Below are positions 28,420-36,986 of a DNA stretch of 64,000 bases, piece after piece; position 1 is the first letter of the stretch, and every line of letters begins with the position of its first letter. The DNA comes from SG8-30 sp963710135 (GTDB lineage Bacteria > Pseudomonadota > Gammaproteobacteria > Steroidobacterales > Steroidobacteraceae): positions 248,001 to 312,000 of the forward strand of contig CAVPYY010000006.1 in NCBI GenBank assembly GCA_963710135.1. The letters run 5' to 3'. The translations under genes were made by a program, and so were the position numbers. The notes below the pieces were generated by a model. The model was not told the DNA's origin and made no database searches. It saw only the letters and a program-made list of their open reading frames with translations.

Positions 28420-29289
28420 GCGACGACGGCCAGCACGGCATCACGCTGATCGCCTTCGTCGGCAGCGTCTTCTCGCCCTATTACGCCTGGGCCCGGCGAC
28501 GCGGACGCTGCTGCGGCCATCGATCACTGCGCGCTCAACGTCGCGCTGTACGGCAGCAGCGCGCGGCGCTGGACCATGACCGAGCGCGGCCGCAACGACG
28601 TGGGGCTACAAAGCGATCGATTCGACGTCGGGCCCAGTGCGCTGGCCTGGCGCGGCGATGCCCTGGAAATCAGCATCGACGAGATCGCCGTGCCGTGGCC
28701 CGCGCGCGTACGCGGCACGGTGCGTGTCCATCCAGGCGTCGAGCCCGCGCAGGTCTTCGCGCTCGATGCCGGCGGCCTGCACGTCTGGCAGCCGATGGCG
28801 CCCCTCGCCCGCGTGGAAGTGGTCCTCGACCACCCCGCCCTGAGCTGGAGCGGGCACGCCTACTTCGACAGCAATCGCGGCGCGGAGCCGCTGGAAGATG
28901 CGTTTCGAGGCTGGCACTGGTCGCGCGCCGCAGCGCGCGGCGGCGATGCCATTGTGCTGTACGAGGTCGAGCCGCGCACCGGCGAACGGCCGCCGCTCGG
29001 CCTGCGCTGTCGCACCGATGGCGGGATCGACACGTTCGAGCCCCCACCCCACGCGGCGTTGGGGGCGACAGGCTGGCGCATCCGGCGGATGACGCGCTCG
29101 GCGCGCACCACGCCGGCGACCGTCGTCGAGACCCTTGAGGACACGCCGTTCTATGCCCGCTCACTGGTGCGCGCGGAGATGGGTGGCGAGGTCCTGACTT
29201 CGGTGCACGAGTCGTTGTCGCTGGACCGCTTCCGCAGCCGCTGGGTGCAGGCGATGCTGCCGTTCCGGATGCCGCGCCGCGCGCGCTAG
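28340..29289 (+). CDS. crtC: CrtC, carotenoid 1,2-hydratase (start unresolved, frame broken)
   Basis: About 310 aa. It adds water across the terminal C1-C2 double bond of acyclic carotenoids. The N-terminal family block RFDAAVPHGGYAWWYVDALS and GITLIAFVGSVFSPYYAWAR is in one frame (28362-28500), which has no ATG, GTG or TTG upstream. The rest, ALYGSSARRWTMTERGRNDV through DRFRSRWVQAMLPFRMPRRA, is in another, joined near 28503. The true start is probably about 10 codons before 28362 behind another frame break, inside the end of crtD. The TAG stop shares the sequence CTAG with the stop of the convergent small gene. Confidence 0.82.
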
Positions 29290-29444
29290 GGCTGCTGCCG
29301 GTCTCGCTCGCCGTCCTGCTGCCGGCGCTTTTCCTCGTCGCGGCGGCGCTCGCGCTTGAGCAGCCACAGCTCGCGAAAGGCGAAGCCGAGCACGAGCCCG
29401 AACACCAGCAACAGCTCGATGATCTTGAAGGTCTTGGCGTCCAT
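29286..29444 (-). CDS. 52-aa single-helix membrane protein downstream of crtB
   Basis: ATG 29444 to TAG 29286 encodes MDAKTFKIIELLLVFGLVLG then FAFRELWLLKRERRRDEEKR and a short polar tail. It has one membrane helix (residues about 8-27) followed by a highly charged basic/acidic cytoplasmic segment. It follows the crtB stop by 12 nt in the same direction, so it should be the last gene of the bchID-crtIB operon. Its TAG and the TAG of crtC share the palindrome CTAG, so the two genes meet stop on stop. Helix plus charge pattern and packing make it a credible gene. I do not recognise a named family; small PGC-linked membrane proteins occupy the tspO position in other clusters. Confidence 0.68.
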   Translation of the reverse strand: MDAKTFKIIELLLVFGLVLGFAFRELWLLKRERRRDEEKRRQQDGERDRQQP

Positions 29445-29456
29445 CGGCCGCGCTGG

Positions 29457-30525
29457 CTAGCGACCCGCGGCGCCGTCGGCCTGCATCGCCCGCTCCCGCG
29501 CCTCGAGACGCTCGAACAGGCCGAACACCCACGCGACGCGGTCATCGAGACTCTGCCGGGCCGCCGCCCCGGCGGGGTTCTGGCCCGCGAGCAGCGAGGC
29601 CTCGACCAGGAAGTCCGTCTCGGGCAGTGGCGGGGTGCGGTCACGGGCCGCCGGCAAGGCGGCCGCCAGCAGCGACGCGCCCAGCAGCCAGGCCTTGCGC
29701 GGGCCCGATACCACCGCGCGACGGCTCACCGAATCGAAGCCATGCCGCTCGATGACCCGGCCGATGTCGGCGTAGATGAGTCGGGCGGCCTGCATGCCCG
29801 GCTGGCAGGAACGCGGCAGCGCGGCGATGCCGCTCGACGAACGCAGATAGAGCACGTCGGCCTCCCGCAACAGCCGGCGCACCACGCGGGCGATACCGGG
29901 GGTGAACTCCGGCTTGCCCAACCACTGGTCCGGATCGACCCCGCTGTCGCGCAGCCACTCGAGCGGCAGATACAACCGGCCGGCGCGCGCGTCCTCGCCG
30001 ACGTCCCGGGCGATGTTGGTGAACTGCATGGCGACGCCGAGATCGCAGGCACGCGCCAGCGCATCCCGCGAACGCACGCCCATCAGCACCGACATCATCG
30101 CACCCACCGTACCCGCCACCCGCGAAGCGTAGGCCGTGAGGTCGGAAAAGGTGTCGTAGCGACGCCCCGCGGCGTCCCACTCGAACCCCTCGAGCAGTGC
30201 CTCCGGCAGCGCGCGCGGGATGTGGAAATGCGTCGACCGCATCGGCGAACGCGCGATCCGCCGCGATCGCATGCGGCCGGCCCTCGTAGGCCCGCGCCAG
30301 CCGCTCGCGCAGCGAGCCCAGGGCGTGCAGCCGGCCGCCGTCGACATCGACCGCGTCATCCGCGAGCCGGCAGAACGCATACAGCGCCGTCGCGCCGCGC
30401 CGCAGGTCGGCGGGCAGCACCAGCGACGCCGCGTGGAAGGTGCGCGAGCCGCCGCGCAGCAGCGCCGTGCAGGCGGCGAGGTCGGCCGCGCTGGCGTGGC
30501 CCGTGTCAGGCCAGCGCACGGGCAT
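29457..30525 (-). CDS. crtB: CrtB, phytoene synthase (one frame break)
   Basis: About 356 aa. It condenses two GGPP to phytoene. The first DxxxD motif is in YAFCRLADDAVDVDGGRLHA near residue 53, and the second is QFTNIARDVGEDARAGRLYL near residue 170. A single extra base near 30232 separates DRAFADAVDA from FHIPRALPEALLEGFEWDAA. ATG 30525 (MPVRWPDTGHASAADL) lies inside the crtI end, a 20-nt overlap. The C-terminal extension (LPETDFLVEASLLAGQNPAG) is unremarkable. Confidence 0.93.
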
Positions 30526-32041
30526 CGGGCACCACCTTGTCGAGGATCCGGGCGGACGACAGGACCCCGGGCAGGCCGGCGCCGGGATGGGTTCCGGCAC
30601 CGACCAGGTACAACCGTTCGACGTCCTCGCTCCGGTTGTGCGGGCGGAACCAGGCGCTTTGCGTGAGCACCGGCTCGAACGAGAAGGCCGCGCCCTTCAC
30701 CGACAGCAGCCGGTCCTGGAAGTCCTGCGGCGTCATCAGGCGCGAGCTGACGATCTGTGCGGTGAACCCAGGCAGCAGGGTCCGCTCCAGCGCCGCGGCG
30801 ATCGACTGCCGATACGGCTCGGCGCGCTCGGCCCAGTCGATGCCGCTGTCCAGGTGCGGAACCGGCGAGAGCACGTAGAAGGCGTCGCAGCCGGGCGGCG
30901 CCAGCGACGGATCGGTCGCGGTCGGCCGGTGCAGGTAGAGACTGAAGTCCGGCGCCAGCACCTTGCGCTCGAAGATGTCCTCCAGCAGTTCGCGATAGCG
31001 CGGCCCGAGCATGATCGTGTGGTGCGGCACGTCCGGATACTGCCGGCGCGTGCCGAAGTACCAGACGAACAGGCTCATCGAGTGACGCGAGCGTTCGATG
31101 CGCCGGTCCGTCCAGCGCCGCCGCACGGCTGCCGGCAGCAGCCGCTGGTAGGTCCAGGCGGCATCGGCATTCGAGACGACCACGTCCGCGTCGAGGGTCT
31201 CGCCGCTCGCAAGACGCACACCGGTCGCCCGCCGCCCTCGCAGCGTGATGTCCGTCGACCTCCGCGCCGTAGCGGATCTGGTTGCCCTGCCCCTCGATGA
31301 GCCCGACCATGCCCTTCACCAGGCTGCCGGTGCCGCCCATGGCGAAATGCACGCCGTGCTCGCGCTCGAGGAAGGAGATCAGTCCGTAGATGGAGGTCAC
31401 CCGGAACGGGTTGCCGCCGACGAACAGCGGATGGAAGCTGAGCGTGAACGCGCAGGCGCGGGTCGCGCACGAACTTCGACACCAGGTCGTAGACGGTTGC
31501 GGTAGCTCTGCAGCTTCACCATCTGCGGCGCGATCCGGGCCATGTCCGTCCAGGAACTGAACGGCACGTCGCCGAGCTGCTCGAACCCGACCTTGTAGAT
31601 CTCCCGGCTCAGGCTCATGAAGCGCTCGTAGCCCTCGGCATCCGCGGGCGAGAGTCGCGTCACCTCCTCGCGCACCCGGGCGGGATCACTGTAGGCGTCG
31701 TAGTGCTCGCCGTCGCCGAACAGCACGCGGTAGAACGGCAGCGTCGGGCGCAGGTCGACGTCGTCGGCGAGACGGCGGCCACACAGCGTCCAGAGTTCCT
31801 CGAACAGGAACGGAGCGGTGACGATCGTCGGACCGGCATCGAAGGTGAACCCGTCCTGGCGGAATACGTACGCGCGACCACCGGGCGCATCGAGGCGTTC
31901 CAGCACCGTCACGCGGTAGCCGCGCGCCCCGAGACGGATGGCCGCGGCAAGCCCGCCGAAGCCGCTGCCGATGACGACGGCGTGGGGCCGGCGGGAACCG
32001 GCGTTCAGGGGCGGATCGGGATCCTTGACTGCAGCATCCAT
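30506..32041 (-). CDS. crtI: CrtI, phytoene desaturase (frame broken)
   Basis: About 511 aa. It is the FAD enzyme performing the successive desaturations of phytoene to neurosporene or lycopene. The N terminus AVVIGSGFGGLAAAIRLGAR and the C-terminal YLVGAGTHPGAGLPGVLSSA FAD/substrate motifs are both present. Three frame changes, near 31500, 31455 and 31245, separate SWTDMARIAPQMVKLQSYR, LSFHPLFVGGNPFRVTSIYG, and GETLDADVVVSNADAAWTYQ. ATG 32041 (MDAAVKDPDPP) is taken as start. Together with CrtC, CrtD and CrtF it indicates a spirilloxanthin-type series; crtA is not in the window. Confidence 0.93.
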
Positions 32042-32073
32042 GGGTCGCGAGTCTAGCAACTGCCGCCCCGCTC

Positions 32074-32099
32074 GCCACACGTGGTAATCATCGTGTGGC
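32074..32099. repeat. Inverted repeat at the bchO stop
   Basis: GCCACAC and GTGTGGC are perfect arms around a 12-base centre that contains the bchO TGA (32088-32090). As RNA it is a seven-pair hairpin at the bchO-crtI boundary. The arms read ACA...TGT, the reverse of the PpsR pattern. There is no U tract, so it is more likely a stability or partial-attenuation element that separates chelatase from carotenoid expression. Confidence 0.4.
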
Positions 32100-32957
32100 T
32101 GCCTCGATGATGATCCGCGCGACGCGCTCGGGCGCTTCCTCATGGGCCAGGTGCCCCAGGCCCTCGAGCTCGACCCTGTGTGCACCGGGCAGGACTTGCT
32201 GCACGCGCGCCGCCTCGCTCGGGCGCACGGTGCGGTCGCCCAGCGCGACCACCAGGGTGAGCGCGGGCGCCAGCCGGGGCAGGTCGTCGGGCATGGCGCC
32301 CAGATTCCAGTTGGCCATCATGCCGAGCACCCCGGCAACGTGGGCCGGGCTGCGCACCAGCCGCGCGTAGAGATCGATACCTCGTTCGTCGAGGCGCGAG
32401 CCGGTGCTGTCGATGAGTCGCTCGACCGCGCGGCGGTCGGTCGCGCGGGCAGCGACCAGGCGGGCGATCCAACCGTTGGCGGAGAACAGCCGCGCCATCG
32501 GCGCAAAGACCAACCCGGCCATGCCGGGCAACGGCAACAAAGCGCCATTGAGGCTGACCAGTGCGCGACACGACAGGTCGCCGTCGAGGCTCATGCGCGC
32601 GGCGATGGCCGCACCCGCCGAATGCCCGACGACGGCCTCCGGGCGCAGCGCCAGGGCCTCAAGCAGGCTCGCCAGCGCATGGGTCATGCCCGGCAGCGAC
32701 AGCCGCTCCGCGGGCAACGGATCGGTAAAGGCGTGCCCCGGAAGATCCGGCGCGATCACCGTAAAGCGGGGCGTGAGCAGCGGCAGGAGGGATCGCCACG
32801 AGTGGGTCGAGGCACCCGTCCCGTGAATCAGCAGCAGCACCGGGCCCTTGCCCGCCACCTGCACGTGCCAGCGCAGCCCGCCGGCCTCGACCCAGCGACT
32901 GGCCTCGCGATTGGGCCAGTCGCGGCCGTCCCGTTTCCAGTCGAGCCGCTCGCTCAC
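32088..32957 (-). CDS. bchO: BchO, alpha/beta hydrolase of the Mg-chelatase operon
   Basis: The protein has 289 aa with an intact frame. It has an alpha/beta-hydrolase fold with oxyanion-side LLLIHGTGASTHSW near residue 42, nucleophile elbow VGHSAGAA near residue 115 and the catalytic histidine near the end in ELEGLGHLAHEEAPE. BchO lies with bchI and bchD in nearly all purple PGCs; its biochemical role is unproven, thought to help Mg insertion. The start is GTG, overlapping the bchJ stop (GTGA). Confidence 0.92.
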   Translation of the reverse strand: MSERLDWKRDGRDWPNREASRWVEAGGLRWHVQVAGKGPVLLLIHGTGASTHSWRSLLPLLTPRFTVIAPDLPGHAFTDPLPAERLSLPGMTHALASLLEALALRPEAVVGHSAGAAIAARMSLDGDLSCRALVSLNGALLPLPGMAGLVFAPMARLFSANGWIARLVAARATDRRAVERLIDSTGSRLDERGIDLYARLVRSPAHVAGVLGMMANWNLGAMPDDLPRLAPALTLVVALGDRTVRPSEAARVQQVLPGAHRVELEGLGHLAHEEAPERVARIIIEAATR

Positions 32958-33548
32958 CAGCGGATCTCGAAGCGGCAGGCCGGCTCGCCGGTCGCCTGGC
33001 AGGAGATCTCGCGCACCGTGCTGCGCGGGCTGACCAGCGCCCGGTAGAGTCGCTCGAAGGTCGCGGCGTAGTAGTCACAGACCGGCACCGGACCGTGCGC
33101 ACCGCGGCAGATCGCGCAGCCCGCGATGGACAGCACCAGCGGCCTGCCACGCTCGATGGCAAACCGCCCGCTGCCCGCGAAGGTCCAGGAGTGCCCGCTG
33201 ATGGCGCGTAGCAGCACGGGACTCGCCGATACCGGCCGGTAGCGCCTGGAGCAGCCACTGCACGACGCGCGGAATGCGATGCGCCAACAGGTAGTCACCC
33301 GTGCGCAGACCGGCATCCCGCGACACCGCGGCGGCCTGCTGCAGGCCGAGCATCTGACGCAGCGCCTGCTGCAGCCGGGTGACCTCTCCCTCCTCGACCA
33401 TGTCACCCGGCGCCTGCTCGAGATAGTGCGCGAGACCCGCCGTGGCAAAAATCTCGGCGGTGCGAGCCTCGCCGTGCGACGAGCGGAGCGACTCCGCGAC
33501 CCGGGTGATGGCGTTGGGGCCGATGCGCGCGCCGTCGGGAATACTCAA
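32954..33548 (-). CDS. bchJ: BchJ, V4R-domain protein (one frame break)
   Basis: About 198 aa. It has a V4R small-molecule-binding domain: N-terminal IGPNAITRVAESLRSSHGEA and FATAGLAHYLEQAPGDMVEE, then C-terminal FERLYRALVSPRSTVREISC and QATGEPACRFEIRW. BchJ was first named an 8-vinyl reductase but is better viewed as an accessory for divinyl-protochlorophyllide handling. One frame change is needed near 33235. The in-frame start is TTG 33548; an ATG at 33580 leads into a stop unless another base is off, so the start is unsure. It sits between bchD and bchO here. Confidence 0.85.
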
Positions 33549-33589
33549 GCCTGCCTCGTCGTGCTCGCGTTGCTGCGCATGGCGGGCGC

Positions 33590-35344
33590 TCAGGAAGCGA
33601 CCACCGCCTGCACGACCCGCGACAGCCCCGACGCATCGGCGTGCGGCAGCGGCAGGTAGCGCCCACCCATCTGTGCGGCGATCTCCGCCAGCAGCGGCTG
33701 CGGCCGCGGCCCGGTGTCGATGACCAGCGCGGTGAAGCCCTCCGCGCGAACCCGCCGCGCGGCGTCGAGCGCATCCTCCGCCGCCCGCGTGCGGCCGTGA
33801 CTGCCGTCGCGCGCGACATTCGGCTTGCCGTCGGTCAACAGGATCAACACCACCGTGTCGCCCTTCCGGCGCAGCTGGTCGGCCAGCACCAGCGCCGCGT
33901 CGATGCCGGACGACAGCGGCGTGCCGCCGCCTCCCGGCAGCGCCGCCAGGCTGCGCTTGGCGCGCACCAGCGAACGGGTTGGCGGCAGCAGCAGTTCGGC
34001 GCCTTCGCCCCGAAAGGAGATCATGGCGACCTGGTCACGACGCACATAGCAGTCCGCCAGCAGCAGTTCGATGGCGCCCTTGGCCTCGGCAAGGCGATGC
34101 AGCGCCGCCGAGCCCGACGCGTCGACCGCAAACACCGTCGTGGTCTGGCTGCGCTGCTTGAAGCGCGTGATGCGGAAATCCTCGCGCCGCACCTCCACCC
34201 GCGAGCCGGCCTCGGTCCTGACGCCGCCGGCGCAAGGGCTGCCAGGGCGCTGCGGCACGCAGGGTCTCGATCAGGTTCAGGCGATGGCCGCCGCGCGGCT
34301 CGCCGGCTCGCGTCCCCGCCGGGCGGCCACGCAGCTTCGATTTCTGCACGGCGCCGGCCCGGCCGCTGACACGGCTTTGCGAACGGGGCCGCTCTCCGGC
34401 ACGCAAGGCCGCCAAGAGCCCCGGCGGAATGGCGGCCCGTGCAGCCTCCAGCACCACGTCCTCCAGGGGCCGGTCGCTCTGCCCGGCCGGGTCCTGGTCC
34501 TGCTCCGGCTCCTCGGGCGGCGGCTGCTCCGGCTGGTCATCCTCGCGGTTCGGCCGGCGGCAGCATGGTGGCGCGCGAGGCGAACACCAGCCGTCCGGCG
34601 AGCGCGGCATCCGCCTCGGACACGGTGGCGCGACCGGCCAGCGCCGCGGCCGCGCGGGCGGCCCGAGCCGCGAACAGCGGCGCGCGCAGCGAAGCGATGC
34701 CGAGCGCCATCGCAGTCGCGCACAGCGCCTCGATCAGTGACTCCCCGGCGGTTACCTCGGCGAGGCGCGAGCGCGCCGCGGCCACCGCCTCGACATCCGG
34801 CGCGGCGCCCATCGCGTCGCGATAGCCGAGCGAGGACAGATCGATTGCGAACGCCAGCCGCTCGGTCAGCGCCGCCGGCGGCTGCTCGTCGGGCGTGTCA
34901 CCCTCGTCGAGCGCCACGACCCCAAACCTGCAGGGGCGAGCGGCTGGTCAGCCCGTCGCGCTCCAGCAATACCTCGCCGGCATCCAGGGCAGCCGTCACC
35001 CGCGCCGCCGCCGACGCCGACAGGCGCTCCGCCATCGGCAGCACCAGCAGGCCTTCATGGGCCTCGACCAGCAGGCCGCGCTCGGCGATCGGACGACCCG
35101 CGGCCAGCGTACTCGCCAGGTCGAGGCCACCGAGCAGGCGCCCGTCCGGCGCATGCAGTGGCACGCGCCTGACCGGCTTCTCGGGAGGCATCATGTCGAG
35201 CAGCAACTCCAGCCACTCGTCGCGCACCGGGCCCGGGCGCGCCCGGATCACGGCGCCGCCAAGGCCCGCCGGATCGATCGCGAGCAGCGCCGCCGCCACG
35301 ACCGCGTCCGCCCAGATGCCGGCCGCGGCGTCCGCGTCGCTCAT
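33590..35344 (-). CDS. bchD: BchD, magnesium chelatase subunit D (frame broken)
   Basis: About 584 aa after repair. It has an AAA-like N-terminal half without Walker motifs (LLAIDPAGLGGAVIRA...), a proline/acid-rich linker (EDDQPEQPPPEEPEQDQD) and a C-terminal integrin I domain with the metal site VFAVDASGSAA and LLTDGKPN. It bridges the BchI ring and BchH. Frame changes lie near 34915, 34550 and 34245. ATG 35344 overlaps the bchI stop (ATGA). Confidence 0.92.
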
Positions 35345-36364
35345 GCGCCGAACAGGTCTTCGATGGCACGCGCCACGCGCGCCGTGGAGCCCGACTCGTC
35401 GAGCGGATTGCGCCGCAGCCGATGGCGCAGTGCCGAGGGCGCCACGCGCTTGAGCTCCGCGTCACCCACCTTGCGCCGGCCCTCGAGCGCCGCCAGCGCG
35501 CGCGCCGCGCGCATCAGGGTCAGTTCGCCGCGCAGGCCGTCCGTGCCGAGCGCCATGCAGAGCTTCGCCGCGGTCTCGAGCGCACTGTCGGGCACCTCGA
35601 CATCGGCGAGGCGCTCGCGCGCCGCCACGATCTTGCGCCTAAGCGCCGTCGTCCTTGCCGGCCCAGCGTTTCGCGAATGCCGCCGGGTCGCGCTCGAAGG
35701 CGTCGCGGCGGCGCACCACCTCGATGCGCGCCGGGAGGTCCCCGGGCGTGCGCACCTCGACCGACAGGCCGAAGCGGTCGAGCAGCTGCGGGCGCAGTTC
35801 GCCCTCCTCCGGGTTGCCGCTGCCGATCAGCACGAAGCGCGCGGGATGGCGCACGCTCAGGCCCTCGCGCTCGACCACGTTCTCGCCCGAGGCGGCCACG
35901 TCGAGCAGCAGGTCGACCAGGTGGTCCTCGAGCAGGTTGACCTCGTCGATGTACAGGAAGCCGCGATGGGCGCGCGCCAGCAGGCCCGGCTCGAAGGCCT
36001 TCTCGCCCGAGCGCCAGCGCGCGCTCGAGATCGAGCGCGCCGACCACCCGGTCCTCGGTCGCGCCCAGCGGCAGGTCGACCACCGGGACCGGCACGAGCT
36101 GGGCGCGCTTGGCGGGCTCCGGCGCGCGCGGCACTCGTCGCACCATGCGCCCGGCTCGTCGGGGTCGCAGCCGTAGCGGCAGCCGTCCACCGCCCGCATC
36201 TTCGGCAGCAGCGCGGCCAGCGCGCGCACGGCGGTGGACTTGCCGGTGCCGCGATCGCCGAACACCAGCACGCCGCCGATGCGTGGGATCGACCGCGCGA
36301 TCAGCAGCGCGAGCTTCATCTCGTCCTGACCGACGATGGCTGAGAAAGGAAAGGCGGCGGCCAT
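35341..36364 (-). CDS. bchI: BchI, magnesium chelatase ATPase subunit I (frame broken)
   Basis: About 341 aa. It is the AAA+ motor of Mg-chelatase. Walker A GDRGTGKST is near residue 35 and Walker B FLYIDEVNLLEDH near 145; the start reads MAAAFPFSAIVGQDEMKLAL and the end NPLDESGSTARVARAIEDLF. Frame changes lie near 36130, 36015 and 35640, each one base. This is the first gene of the minus-strand bchIDJO-crtIB operon. The 112 bp upstream of it contain no PpsR-type palindrome that I can see. Confidence 0.93.
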
Positions 36365-36476
36365 GCGCAGAACACTCCGGGTCCGGCCCCCGGGCTGGCA
36401 GGAGGCCGCCGGCGGACGAGCGCGAGCCTAACCTCCGCCGCTCATCCGACTCAAGCCGGGATGGCCGTCGGAGCAA

Positions 36477-36899
36477 TCAGGCGAGACGCGCCAACCAGGG
36501 ACGGATGCGAAGGAACAGCCGGTACATGGGCTCCAGCAGCCAGCTGACCGGCGGCCGGGAGGCGATCCAGGCCAGCCAGCGGGTGGCGGCCAGGCGGCGC
36601 CAGACCACCACGAAGCCCGAACCGCCGGAAACGAGCCGGCCATCGGCCTCGCGGACATGAAAGCGCGCCAGCGCCTGCTCGCGCGTCAGGTCGGGCCCGA
36701 GGTCCTCGGGAGCCGCCGCATTCGCGTCCACCCAGCGCAGCGTCTCTGCGCCTTCGAGACGCTTGTATAGCGCGATCTCGCGCGAGCACAGCGGACAGGC
36801 GCCGTCGTAGTAAATGGTGGCGCAAGCGTTACTGGCAGGCGCTGCATCGGCGTGCGGCATCGGAGTGGAATCGGCACGGGCGGGATTACTCATGTCCAA
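36477..36899 (-). CDS. DCC-family (DUF393) thiol-disulfide oxidoreductase-like protein
   Basis: The protein has 140 aa. The hallmark YYDGACPLCSREIALYKRLE (DxxCxxC) near residue 30 and the later ARFHVREADGRLVSGGSGFV place it in the DCC/DUF393 family, whose members are predicted thioredoxin-like redox proteins without a settled function. ATG 36899 and ATG 36893 (MSNPARAD) are both possible. It lies 112 bp upstream of bchI in the same direction and could share its transcript. Confidence 0.85.
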   Translation of the reverse strand: MDMSNPARADSTPMPHADAAPASNACATIYYDGACPLCSREIALYKRLEGAETLRWVDANAAAPEDLGPDLTREQALARFHVREADGRLVSGGSGFVVVWRRLAATRWLAWIASRPPVSWLLEPMYRLFLRIRPWLARLA

Positions 36900-36944
36900 C
36901 CCTTCGCGCCCGGCGCACGGTCCGATTCGCCGCCAGGTGAGAAA

Positions 36945-36981
36945 CGGCCCCGGGGCGCGCGATTCGCGCGACCCGGGGCCG
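36945..36981 (-). terminator. Rho-independent terminator of the S9 peptidase gene
   Basis: CGGCCCCGGG and CCCGGGGCCG form an outer ten-pair stem around an inner CGCGCG-ATT-CGCGCG stem, separated by one G/A mismatch. Read on the minus strand it follows the peptidase stop at 36987 by 5 nt and is followed by TTTCTC. The two-tier GC stem is very stable. Confidence 0.75.
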
Positions 36982-36986
36982 CAAGG

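Noticed and set aside
32074..32099. PpsR operator at the bchO-crtI junction.
   Set aside because: The arms read ACA...TGT, the opposite polarity of TGT-N12-ACA, and no promoter is visible there.
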